NCBI RefSeq assembly: GCF_002813775.1 | Contig: NZ_CP020370.1 | Coordinates: 3,311,501 to 3,375,500, forward strand | DNA from: Candidatus Thiodictyon syntrophicum | GTDB taxonomy: Bacteria > Pseudomonadota > Gammaproteobacteria > Chromatiales > Chromatiaceae | Reading direction: 5' to 3' | DNA: 64,000 nucleotides | Shown here: positions 27,201 through 33,512 of the stretch, piece after piece | How positions within the stretch are numbered: the stretch's first letter is position 1 | How the letters are laid out: every line of letters starts with the position of its first letter | Notes under the pieces: model-generated | Database searches by the model: none | Told to the model about the DNA's origin: nothing | The model's input: only the letters and a program-made list of their open reading frames with translations | Position numbers and translations under genes: made by a program

Positions 27201-27440
27201 GCCGCCGGCCGCCCCTGATGTGTCGTAGCCCCCAACCCGCGCCGGGGCGGTAGGATTAGAGATGTCGATAATGTCCAACCCGGTGAGACCAGCGGCGGCA
27301 TAGGCATAGTTGCCATCCACTGCCACAGCATAGTAACGCCCGGAGCCCCATTTCCCGACCGGGGAAAGGGTCACATCGGCGAGTAGGTTCGCAGCGAAAC
27401 AGAAGGCCAAGAGGCCCCAGACATGCGTCAGGTGTCGCAA
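21300..27440 (-). CDS. giant secreted protein: LVIVD beta-propeller blocks, TSP3 repeats, beta-helix, RTX-like C-terminus
   Basis: About 2046 residues from TTG 27440, which I chose because a hydrophobic leader (HVWGLLAFCFAANLLA) follows; the start is uncertain. Fourteen LVIVD repeats of about 42 residues (pattern GGYAYVADGSAGLQVIDVRN) are followed by thrombospondin type-3 Ca-binding repeats (DPDDDNDGVADAQDAFPLDP), then a second set of fourteen LVIVD repeats, a second TSP3 block, a parallel beta-helix domain (about 22780-21730) and a C-terminal RTX-like module (GAGDDVILSAPGRQVITLGA) resembling type I secretion targets. Fourteen repeats fit two seven-bladed propellers per block. Probably a cell-surface or released adhesin. 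The frame also runs upstream through a 24-nt poly-C (coding strand), discussed with the tract. Confidence 0.75.
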   Translation of the reverse strand: MRHLTHVWGLLAFCFAANLLADVTLSPVGKWGSGRYYAVAVDGNYAYAAAGLTGLDIIDISNPTAPARVGGYDTSGAAGGVAVIGGYAYVADGSSGLQIIDVSDPATPVRVGGYDTVGSAYAVAVAGRYAYVADYDAGLQIIDLSNPAAPARVGGYNTGGYAQGVAVAGGYAYVADGSTGLQVIAISNPAAPVRVGQHYSQEFSYYGVATMGSYAYVAAGSGGLLVIDISNPAAPVRVGSYDTADSASDVAVAGGFAYVSDGYGGQQVIDISNPAAPVRVGGYDTGDFASGVAVVGRYAYTAAASTGLQINDISNPAAPVRVGFYSISGFAEGIAVTGGYAYLADERAGLQVIDVRDPTAPVRVGRYDTTGSAVGIAIAGGYAYVADSWSGLQVIDVRNPAAPVRTGGYRTAGNAVGVVVSGSYAYVADGSAGLQVIDISNPAAPVRTGGYDTVYARGVAVAGGYAYVADDTAGLLIIDVRNPGTPVRVGGYNTAGYAFGVALAEGYAYIADATAGMQVIDIRNPSAPVRVGSYDTAGSAWDIVVMGNYAYVADYTAGLHVIDIRNPAAPVRVGGYDTEGYGSDVEVAGDYAYVADSHGRLVVLGVPDLDADADADADGIPDTFDNCSAVSNPDQANHDTDALGDACDSDDDNDGVADAQDAFPLDPAESVDTDNDGIGNNADPDDDNDGVADAQDAFPLDPAESVDTDNDAIGNNADPDDDNDGIVDAVDNCPVISNAEQLNTDGDSLGNACDDDDDGDGTPDAADALPLDPAETLDTDGDGIGNNADPDDDNDGVPDVADQCPGAHDTLDIDRDQIPDCKDPKTLTTIGQWGSGLYHSIALEGNYAYAAAGRTGLDIFDVRDPGSPMRIGLYDTGGNATGVAVAGGYAYVADGLSGLQVIDVRNPAAPVRVGGYYTSREALGVAVVGGYAYVACLSAGLQIIDVRNPAAPVLIGRYDTAGLAHNVAVVGSYAYVADDAAGLQVIDVSNPAAPVWVGVYNTAGIAYGVAVAGDYAYVADGSAGLQVINIRNAAAPVWVGVYNTVGQAAGVAFAGGFAYVADDDAGLQVINVANPAAPARVGGYDTSGYASAVAVVGGYAYVADVYAGLQVIDVTNTAAPVRAGGYDRSGEPYDVTIAGKYAYIADGVGGLLILDVSNPVAPLPVGSYDTAGYASGVAVDGNYAYVADDDAGLQVIDVRNPATPVLVGSYNTSGYAFDVAVVGGYAYVADYDAGLQVIDVRNPAAPVRVGGFNTSGTANDVAIMGGYAYVADDSSGLQIINVSNPAAPVWVGRYNTDGYAYAVAVAGGYAYVAVWESDSDVGLQVVDVRNPAAPVQIGGYETSLGSPWGIAVLDGYIYLVGDCGVQIIDIRNPAAPVRVGGDDTAVFADKVAVAGGYVYTTDHGRLMIRGIPGAYPDADFDTIPDVADNCPLIANVDQANHDTDALGDACDPDDDNDGVADAQDAFPLDPAESLDTDHDGIGNNADLDDDGDGTPDSADAFPLDANEQIDSDHDGIGDNADPDDDGDDVADGTDNCPLIANPNQSDADADTVGDACERRLYVNVAVVGGTGDGSDWANAYASLADALETADAGDDLWVAKGVYYPDQRGGTDTDDPADSFVIPSGVRVWGGFAGDETALVGRNWYLNRTVLSGDLRQDDANADGNRVAEAAAQIRGGNSAHVLRTQAADGYTALDGFVITAGDAAGEHGGGWLDTGGGAPVLGHLLFLGNRADLGGALWSDGAPRITDSAFAGSAARQGGALYLTGAGATAVHLSFGANNASDTGGALVVDGGTAEFANAVLWGDGPNEVAVLAGNATFRYSLVKGSGGAAWNGSAGGDGGNNRDADPLYLDAAKGDLRLGSAASAAVNAGSNAAAQGAGSTTDLGAAPRTQQGTVDMGAYEQTLASAATVPGTNGADTIVTQRSNTSVLAGAGDDVILSAPGRQVITLGAGRDVVVWLYYPDSDVINDFELGVDRLDLRGVLAVVGYPGANPLADGRLLCDTVTGGAYLKLDRDGPGGGAATVYALVKGPGVRSATLCERANFNF

Positions 27441-27537
27441 CCGACGATGGACGAGGCCGCCAGACGCCCCGTTGTCAGGTATCGCGCCCCCATGGGGCGA
27501 CCGGGTCGACGCCTCAGTCAGAAGCGCCGTTCTTCGC

Positions 27538-27561
27538 GGGGGGGGGGGGGGGGGGGGGGGG
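27538..27561. repeat. 24-nt poly-G tract upstream of the giant protein gene
   Basis: Unbroken run of 24 G on the + strand (poly-C on the coding strand). On the minus strand an ATG at 27661 with an excellent Shine-Dalgarno (AAGGAGAT, 6 nt spacing) opens a frame MTGRSLVQTLWHLLARAV that crosses the tract as polyproline and stops shortly after it. Adding one C or losing two would bring this start into the frame of the giant gene. This is the geometry of a slipped-strand on/off switch. A run of this length can also be a sequencing or assembly artefact. Confidence 0.7.
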
Positions 27562-27944
27562 TAACAAAAAGTGTAAAGCCGCCCCTTGGCAGGACATCGG
27601 GACCCGGCACCGCCCGCGCGAGCAGGTGCCACAGGGTTTGGACAAGCGAGCGACCGGTCATGGCGTGATCTCCTTAGCTGCAATCGGACCCAGGGACAGG
27701 CTGCCGCTTGGCTCGGGCGGGGAGACACCCCAGGGTCCGAACACGCGCGGCGGTCATTCCTTCAGCACCGCTGTGCCTGGGTGTGGTCTGAGTCACACCA
27801 GGATGGGGTCGAGGGACTTGACAATCGACTGTTTACCGGATTTCAAGCCTTACGTCAACAGAGTTTCTCGGTCGGGTTTCGTGTCCGCGCGCCTGCTCGA
27901 CCGGGCTTTCCGCGGAACCAGAAAGTGACGACAGGCCGAGATCA

Positions 27945-28916
27945 CTACCCCGTTCCGGGGCCAGACGGTTCCGGCTGGTCCGCGAGCAAGCGCTTCAGCC
28001 GCTCGTTCTCGGCCAATGCTTCGTCCTTGGCAGCCCGCTCTTGCTCCTTAGCGGCCCGCTCCTGCTCCTTCGCCGCCCGCTCCTGCTCCGCGTACGCCTG
28101 CGCCTGCTCCTTGGCGGCTCGTTCCTGCTCCGCGTCCGTCCGTGCCTGCTCCTTCGCCGCCCGCTCTTGCTCCACGTCCGCCCGCGCCTGCTCGACCTCC
28201 GCGCGCAGGTCCTCGAATTCGAGCTGGATGCTCTGCTGTTCGCGCAGATAGTCCTGCCGCGCCTGGTAGGCGTGGTAGGCGTGCTCTTTCTCGGAAAATG
28301 CCCTCAGCGTGTTCATGGCTCGCCTCATCTCTGGGGTCTGCATCCAGGCCGGCAGGGCGTCCTCGTCCAGGCACTCTGCCTCGTTGAAGAATTTCAGCCA
28401 GCGCTGCCGCTCGGTTTCGACCGTGTCGGCGGCGAACTTGCTCAGTTCCAGCAGCCAGATACCGCCGTGGTCCAGAAAGACGCGACCGTGCTGGTCGCGC
28501 AGCCGGAACTCGTGGGCATACTCCGGGTCATCCGCCAGCAGCGTCTGACCCAGCAGCCAGATGGCGTAGGTGGGGCGCAGCTTGCGGTAGCTCTCACCCT
28601 CCTTGATCTGGCTGCGATAAAGGTTCGCCCAGCCGTAGAGGATACGCGCCGGCAGGTCGCGGTGATTGAGCAGCTGGACCTCGACCTGGAACATCTGCCC
28701 GGTCGCGTCGCGGGCCTTGACATCGACGACGGTCAGCTTGTCGTCCAGGAATTCCTTCTCGTTGTAGGGGTTCTGGATCTCCACGGCGACGATCGGCCGC
28801 GGCAGGTCCGCGCCCAAGACGGCGTTGAGGAAATGGATCAACAGGTCGCGATTGGACTCGGCCCCCAGCAGGGCCTTGAAGACGCAGTCGACTTTGGGAT
28901 CGATGGGATGGCGCAT
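27945..28916 (-). CDS. Rpn-family recombination-promoting nuclease/putative transposase (PD-(D/E)XK)
   Basis: 323 residues. The N-terminus (DPKVDCVFKALLG, then NRDLLIHFLNAVLG) and the pattern LTVVDVKARDATGQMFQVEV, giving the D...ExQ nuclease core, are typical of the PDDEXK_2 Rpn/transposase_31 family, cytoplasmic DNA nucleases scattered through genomes. LPARILYGWANLYRSQIKEG and WLKFFNEAECLDED are further family blocks. From about residue 235 the protein is a coiled coil of repeated EQERAAKEQ heptads encoded by near-identical 21-bp DNA units, so length is likely variable between strains. Confidence 0.8.
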   Translation of the reverse strand: MRHPIDPKVDCVFKALLGAESNRDLLIHFLNAVLGADLPRPIVAVEIQNPYNEKEFLDDKLTVVDVKARDATGQMFQVEVQLLNHRDLPARILYGWANLYRSQIKEGESYRKLRPTYAIWLLGQTLLADDPEYAHEFRLRDQHGRVFLDHGGIWLLELSKFAADTVETERQRWLKFFNEAECLDEDALPAWMQTPEMRRAMNTLRAFSEKEHAYHAYQARQDYLREQQSIQLEFEDLRAEVEQARADVEQERAAKEQARTDAEQERAAKEQAQAYAEQERAAKEQERAAKEQERAAKDEALAENERLKRLLADQPEPSGPGTG

Positions 28917-28990
28917 GTTTAAAGTGTAGGCAGGCGAAGCCGGTGCGACAAGGGGCGCGTCCCCCGGGGGAACCGCGCCCGGCGGGAGCA

Positions 28991-29024
28991 GGAAACCAGG
29001 GACCAGGGACCAGGAAACCAGGGG
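28991..29024. repeat. short tandem ACCAGGG repeats
   Basis: GGAAACCAGGGACCAGGGAC followed by CAGGAAACCAGGGG, a small direct-repeat array in the 186-bp gap between the Rpn gene and the downstream diguanylate cyclase gene. No function evident. Confidence 0.6.
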
Positions 29025-29102
29025 CAGGCTACAGTGCGGGCTGCGCGGCGGTGACCCAGGGATTCCGACGACAGTTTACTCAATGACTGTCGTGCGCGAC
29101 TG

Positions 29103-30527
29103 TCATCCGGCCTCCCATGCGGAAAGACAAACGCGGTTTCTGCCCCCGGCCTTGGCCGCGTAGAGTGCATCGTCGGTCCGCTTGATCCAGGCATTATCGC
29201 TTTCGTGAGGCTGGTATTCTGCAGCGCCGATACTCACGGTGACCGCGCCGACCGCGGGGAAGGCTCGATCCGCAACGAGGGCACGCAGCCTTTCCGCCGC
29301 GCCCCGCGCCTCGTTCGCCTCGCAGTGAGGCATCAGGATCACGAATTCCTCACCGCCCCAACGGGCCAGGACGTCGACCTCCCGCAGATGGTGTGCGAGA
29401 CGACGGGTAACCTCGATCAGGATCCGGTCACCGACGAGATGGCCATAGGTGTCGTTGATCGCCTTGAAGTGATCGATATCGAGCATCAGCAGCGACACTG
29501 GAGCTTTGACGCGCGCGGCGCGCGCGATCTCGGTCGCGACGGCCTCCTCGAAATAGGCCCGGTTCCAAATGCCGGTGAGGCGGTCCGTGAGGGCGAGACG
29601 CTGGAGCTCCGCGTTGGCCTTGCGGAGCGCTCTATTCGCCATTTCAGCCGCATTCCGCGCCTGATCCAACTCTGCCTCGATGCGCTTGTGCTCGCTGATG
29701 TCGACGAAGGAGCAGATCAGCCGGTCGTCGATGACCGTACCGCCGATGATGATATCCTTAACCCGTCCGTCCCGGCTTGTCACACGATATTCGTGCGGCG
29801 TCACCTGCCCCTGCTGCTCGGCTGCCTGTGCGATCGCCGCGTTCCATTCGTCGAGCACGGCGCGGCGATAGTCTTCGTTCGGGTAGGCCCGCACGAACCA
29901 ATCCTCGTGGGTCGGGATCTCCTCCGGTGTCCAGCCGAAGAGCTGATCGAACTTGGTATTGCGATGAAGAATCCGTTGGTCCGGCTGCAAGCTCGCCGCC
30001 GCGATGCCGACCGGCAGATGCTGCAGCGTCTTGCGGATGCGTTCCTCGCTGCGCTTCGCCTCGCTCTGCGCCCGTTTCACGGCGGTGATGTCCCGCGACA
30101 TCCCGAGTAATTCCACCGGAATCCCGTCCGCGGAGTAAACCGGCAATACGTGGACATCGCACCAGATGGTCGAGCCGTCCTTGCAGCGATATTCGAGCTC
30201 GTTGCGTGCTCGCTCCAGAGGGAGTTCGGCTTGGAGAAGACCCGCCAAGCGCGAGAAATAGTCCACTGTGATCGCCTGAGACTCGGGCGTCAGGATCTCC
30301 TCGAGTGGCTGCTGCATGGCCTCCTGCGGAGTGAATCCGCGCTGTCGCTCCACTGACGGACTGACGTAGGTGGTCCGGCCGTCCAGCGACATGGTCCAGA
30401 TGACATCCGATGCGTTCTCGGCCAGCAGACGACACCGCGCTTCGGTGACCCGCAGCCGCAGTTCGGTCTGCTGCCGCGCCTGTTCGATCGACATCGGCTG
30501 GTCTTGGGTGTTGTCGAGCCCGTCCAT
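29103..30527 (-). CDS. PAS-PAS-GGDEF diguanylate cyclase
   Basis: 474 residues from ATG 30527 (GGGAG 5 nt upstream). PAS 1 spans about 30-150 (LLAENASDVIWTMSLDGRTT, ending in PAC motif LGMSRDITAVKRAQ), PAS 2 about 165-285 (LPVGIAAASLQPD, ending SFVDISEHKRIE). A coiled-coil signalling helix precedes the GGDEF domain (LTDRLTGIWNRAYFEEAV, then FKAINDTYGHLVGDRIL, then RWGGEEFVILM). The active-site GGEEF is intact, so the enzyme should make cyclic di-GMP from two GTP. No membrane segment, so cytoplasmic sensing is likely. It stands alone. Confidence 0.9.
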   Translation of the reverse strand: MDGLDNTQDQPMSIEQARQQTELRLRVTEARCRLLAENASDVIWTMSLDGRTTYVSPSVERQRGFTPQEAMQQPLEEILTPESQAITVDYFSRLAGLLQAELPLERARNELEYRCKDGSTIWCDVHVLPVYSADGIPVELLGMSRDITAVKRAQSEAKRSEERIRKTLQHLPVGIAAASLQPDQRILHRNTKFDQLFGWTPEEIPTHEDWFVRAYPNEDYRRAVLDEWNAAIAQAAEQQGQVTPHEYRVTSRDGRVKDIIIGGTVIDDRLICSFVDISEHKRIEAELDQARNAAEMANRALRKANAELQRLALTDRLTGIWNRAYFEEAVATEIARAARVKAPVSLLMLDIDHFKAINDTYGHLVGDRILIEVTRRLAHHLREVDVLARWGGEEFVILMPHCEANEARGAAERLRALVADRAFPAVGAVTVSIGAAEYQPHESDNAWIKRTDDALYAAKAGGRNRVCLSAWEAG

Positions 30528-30825
30528 CACACTCCCATTTCGTGCTCCCAGAACCGGGGAATCCAGCGCGAAATCCCCGGTGCCATAATATTTAAGGTGG
30601 ATGCGGTGCCGTCGGGTCGATCACCGTGCACGTCGCAACGGGCGTAGTCGACGCGCCCCGCGGTTGCCGCAGTAACGCTGCGCGGGGGGGGCCGTCGCGC
30701 GGCTCGCGGCTCCGCGTGGCTCCGCGGGTTTTGCGATCAAGGCGTTAAGACTGAAGATTACGAAATTTGCGGACCGCGGGCAAGCTGTCAAGCGCCACCG
30801 CAGCCCGCGGGAGGCGAGCCGGATA

Positions 30826-30844
30826 GGGTCCGCTGAGCGGACCC
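30826..30844. repeat. perfect 9-bp hairpin in a 426-bp gene-free stretch
   Basis: GGGTCCGCT (30826-30834), one base, AGCGGACCC (30836-30844), then TTT. A related AAAGCGGACCCTGCC follows at about 30880. It may be a terminator for the OmpA-domain gene, whose 3' end faces it, or a REP unit. The remainder of 30531-30956 shows no gene. Confidence 0.5.
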
Positions 30845-30956
30845 TTTGCCGACGGAGTTGACGCGCGGGTCGGCCCGCAAAGCGGACCCTGCCCGGCTAT
30901 CCCGGGAAGGTGGCGAACGCACCGTGCGAGGCGGATCGCCCGAACGAAAAGCCACC

Positions 30957-31610
30957 CTACGGTTCGGTGAGATAGACCTCGATGCGCCGGTTGCGTCCGC
31001 GTCCTTCCGCGGTGCCGTTGTCGGCGACCGGGCGTGCTACGCCCATCCCGCGGGACTGGATGCGCTCCGGGGCACTGCCGAGTTTGACCAAGGCCGCCTT
31101 GACCGCCTTGGCGCGCTGGGCGGAGAGGGTCAGGTTAGCCGCGGCCGTACCGCGATTGTCCGTGTAGCCCTCGATCTGGACCAAGAGACTGGGTTCCTGC
31201 GCCAAGAGGGCCGCTAAGGCGGTCAGGCCGGCGGGCAGCGGACTCGGCAGGGTGGACTTGCCGGCGCCGAATTGCAGTTCAGGCTCGCCCAGCGTGACGA
31301 GGATGCCCTGCCCGGTAAAGTGTGCACCAAGTGTTGAATATGCCAGGTGTTTCGCCTGGAGGCCGGCGACGGTCCGCTCCAGGTCTGCAATGCGCTGCCG
31401 GGCGGCGGCAAGTTCCGCGGCGGGGCTCGGCGCCGGCGCCAGGGACTTGGCGGCGGTCGGCGCGCGTGGCGCCAGGTGCGGTGGGTTGACGACATAGACG
31501 AGCAGGACGCCGGCGCCAAAGAGCAGGACCAGGCCGAAGGGGAGCAGGCGGGCGAGCATCCGGCTGGTCGCCGAGGGGACCGGCATGGGGTCGGGCATGG
31601 GGTCTGACAT
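30957..31610 (-). CDS. inner-membrane-anchored OmpA-domain (peptidoglycan-binding) protein
   Basis: 217 residues; ATG preceded by AGGAG. One transmembrane segment (LLPFGLVLLFGAGVLLVYVV, about 22-41), a Pro/Ala linker, a coiled coil (AAARQRIADLERTVAGLQAK) and a C-terminal OmpA/MotB domain (about 110-217) with VQIEGYTDNRG, LSAQRAKAVKAALVKLG and GRGRNRRIEVYL, which bind the diaminopimelate of peptidoglycan. The architecture is like MotB-type or ArfA-like tethering proteins, but no MotA/ExbB-like partner is adjacent. Confidence 0.85.
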   Translation of the reverse strand: MSDPMPDPMPVPSATSRMLARLLPFGLVLLFGAGVLLVYVVNPPHLAPRAPTAAKSLAPAPSPAAELAAARQRIADLERTVAGLQAKHLAYSTLGAHFTGQGILVTLGEPELQFGAGKSTLPSPLPAGLTALAALLAQEPSLLVQIEGYTDNRGTAAANLTLSAQRAKAVKAALVKLGSAPERIQSRGMGVARPVADNGTAEGRGRNRRIEVYLTEP

Positions 31611-31989
31611 GGGAACTCCTGAGGCGACCCGCGGGTCGCGGACGATGGCGGTAAAGGGTGCGCTGGGGTCCGGCCCGGGAGGCTTGGATGGATGCCGACC
31701 GGGGCGGGCCGCGGCGCCCCGCCGGCCGCCCCCGGCGGGCGGCGGCGTGGCGCAGGTGGCCGCGGATCCGGTTGGCGGCTAGTCTACGGGACCCGGCGCG
31801 CGGCGGCATCGATAAACGTCGCGGTCGGACCCTCGGATATTCTCTCCTGGCTGGCTGCGTCGGCGCGCGGTTGGCCGGGTGGTTGCTTCCCTGCCGAACC
31901 CCTACAATGGGCGGCAATCCGCGGCAAGCCCTCAGTCGAACGACCCCGGCCGCCGCCTCACCACCGCATCCCGCCATCAAGTCTCCGCT

Positions 31990-32097
31990 ATGACCGCTGA
32001 CACCGATTCACCCATCCGCATTTGCATCCCGCTGCCCCGGGAGCTGGATACCCGTCTGCCTCTGGCCGTGCGCCCCTTGGCCGGCGGTCCCCGATGA
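31990..32097 (+). CDS. small ORF overlapping the start of cobO
   Basis: 35 codons from ATG 31990, ending in a TGA that overlaps the cobO ATG by 4 nt (ATGA). The peptide (MTADTDSPIRICIPLPRELD and on) matches nothing I recognise. The exact overlap suggests translational coupling, as with a leader peptide, or a small protein. No cobalamin riboswitch consensus was found in the 400 bp before it. Confidence 0.35.
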   Translation: MTADTDSPIRICIPLPRELDTRLPLAVRPLAGGPR

Positions 32098-32699
32098 CCG
32101 ACGACGCGGCCCGGGAACGCCACCGCCGACGCATGCAGCGTCAGAAGGAGATCGTGGACGCGCGGGTGGCCGGCGCCACGCTGGAGCGCGGGGTGCTGGT
32201 GGTCAACACCGGCAACGGCAAGGGTAAGAGTTCCGCTGCCTTCGGGATGGTGGCGCGGGCGCTCGGCCACGGTATGAAGGTGGGCGTGGTCCAGTTTATC
32301 AAAGGTAGTCATGCCACCGGTGAGGAGGCCTTCTTCCGGCGCTTCCCCGAACTCGCATACCATGTGATGGGGGAGGGCTTCACCTGGGAGACCCAGGACC
32401 CGGACCTGGATCGACGCGCCGCCCTCGCCGCCTGGGGTCAGGCGGCGGAGTTGCTGGCCGATCCCGCCTTCCAACTGGTGGTCCTGGATGAACTCAACAT
32501 CGCGCTGAAGCTGGGTCTGGTGCCCCTGGACCGGGTGCTGGAGGCGCTCGAGGGTCGCCCCGCCCACCAGCACGTGGTGGTGACCGGGCGCGGCGCCCCG
32601 GCGGCGCTGATCGAGATCGCCGATACCGTGACCGAGATGCGCCCCATCAAGCACGCCTTCGACGCCGGGGTCAAGGCCCAGAAGGGCGTCGAGCTGTGA
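32094..32699 (+). CDS. cobO: cob(I)yrinic acid a,c-diamide adenosyltransferase
   Basis: 201 residues from ATG 32094. P-loop VNTGNGKGKSSAAFGM (about residues 36-51), VGVVQFIKGS, ELAYHVMGEGFTWETQDPD split over adjoining blocks, and LVVLDELNIALKLGL are the conserved features of the CobA/CobO/BtuR family. The enzyme transfers the adenosyl group of ATP to cob(I)alamin or its precursors. It starts the cobO-cobU-cobT cluster and overlaps cobU by 4 nt (GTGA). Confidence 0.93.
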   Translation: MTDDAARERHRRRMQRQKEIVDARVAGATLERGVLVVNTGNGKGKSSAAFGMVARALGHGMKVGVVQFIKGSHATGEEAFFRRFPELAYHVMGEGFTWETQDPDLDRRAALAAWGQAAELLADPAFQLVVLDELNIALKLGLVPLDRVLEALEGRPAHQHVVVTGRGAPAALIEIADTVTEMRPIKHAFDAGVKAQKGVEL

Positions 32700-33250
32700 A
32701 TCCAACCGTGGCGCCGCGCACTCTGGTCCTGGGCGGGGTGCGCTCCGGCAAGAGCCGGTTCGCCGAGGGGCTGGCCCGGGTCGCGGCCCTTCCCGTCACC
32801 TATATCGCCACCGCTCGGGGCGCGGACGGGGAGATGGCGCGCCGGATCGCGGACCACCAGCGCCGCCGTCCTGCCGCTTGGGACCTGGTGGAGGAACCCC
32901 TGGCCCTGGCCGCGGCGCTGGCGGCGGCGGCTGCCCCGGGGCGTTGCGTCCTGGTCGAGTGCCTGACCCTGTGGATTACCAACCTCTTGGTGGATGAGAC
33001 ACCGGAGCGGATCGAGCACGCGTTCGAGGCCCTGCTCGGGGTCGTGGAGCGCAGCCCGGGGCGGGTGATCCTGGTCGGCAATGAGACCAACATGGGCGTA
33101 ACCCCGCTGGGGGAACTGTCGCGGCGCTACTGCGACCTGGCCGGCGGCCTGCACCAGGCGCTGGCCGAACGCTGCGACCAGGTCATCCTGGTAGTCGCCG
33201 GCCTGCCGCTGGTCCTGAAGGGGCCGGCACCGATCGCATTACCCAACTGA
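32696..33250 (+). CDS. cobU: adenosylcobinamide kinase/adenosylcobinamide-phosphate guanylyltransferase
   Basis: 184 residues from GTG 32696, overlapping the cobO stop. P-loop LGGVRSGKSRFAE (12-24), the RGADGEMARRIADHQ block with the histidine (H54) expected to carry GMP, and LVECLTLWITNLL and VVAGLPLVLKG further on. CobU phosphorylates adenosylcobinamide and then converts it to the GDP form for nucleotide-loop assembly. cobT follows, but 262 bp away because a repeat element and a heptamer array intervene. cobS and cobC are not in the window. Confidence 0.92.
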   Translation: MNPTVAPRTLVLGGVRSGKSRFAEGLARVAALPVTYIATARGADGEMARRIADHQRRRPAAWDLVEEPLALAAALAAAAAPGRCVLVECLTLWITNLLVDETPERIEHAFEALLGVVERSPGRVILVGNETNMGVTPLGELSRRYCDLAGGLHQALAERCDQVILVVAGLPLVLKGPAPIALPN

Positions 33251-33258
33251 GTAATCAG

Positions 33259-33422
33259 CCAAGTACAAGCTAAACACAACACAATCGTTGCGATGCTTGC
33301 AAAGCCCGGACGGCGAAACGACGAGGTGCGAAAGAATCCTCGCGGGTATCGTAACCTCGATTACGACAACGGCGCCGACGGCATTCCCTAATTGACTTTT
33401 TGGGTGATTGGCGAACCGTTCC
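33259..33422 (+). repeat. GTCGTT-armed hairpin element, diverged copy 3
   Basis: Shares with copy 1 the AAGCTAAACACA-type start, the GTAACCTCGATTACGACAAC block (33351-33370) and the end ATTCCCTAATTGAC...GCGAACCGTTCC. The GTCGTT arms are largely degraded. It lies between cobU and cobT in a same-strand cluster. Confidence 0.6.
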
Positions 33423-33490
33423 GAACTCCGAACTCCGAACTCCGAACTCCGAACTCCGAACTCCGAACCCCGAACCCCGAACCCCGAACC
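33421..33490 (+). repeat. heptamer tandem repeat upstream of cobT
   Basis: Six CCGAACT units followed by four CCGAACC units, 70 bp, ending 22 bp before the cobT ATG. Seven-bp units shift frame when copy number changes. If translation began at an upstream in-frame TTG (33408) the array would encode a repeating Arg-Thr-Pro-Asn-Ser-Glu-Leu pattern, but the normal cobT N-terminus is after it. Confidence 0.85.
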
Positions 33491-33512
33491 CCCGGACTCT
33501 GACCACTCGCCC

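Noticed and set aside
23200-27400. Regularly spaced repeats, considered as a CRISPR array
   Set aside because: Period is about 126-129 bp and translates as LVIVD repeats; there are no conserved short repeats with unique spacers and no cas genes.
31611-32093. Cobalamin riboswitch before cobO
   Set aside because: I looked for the B12-box consensus (GCCACTG) and the conserved core and found none.
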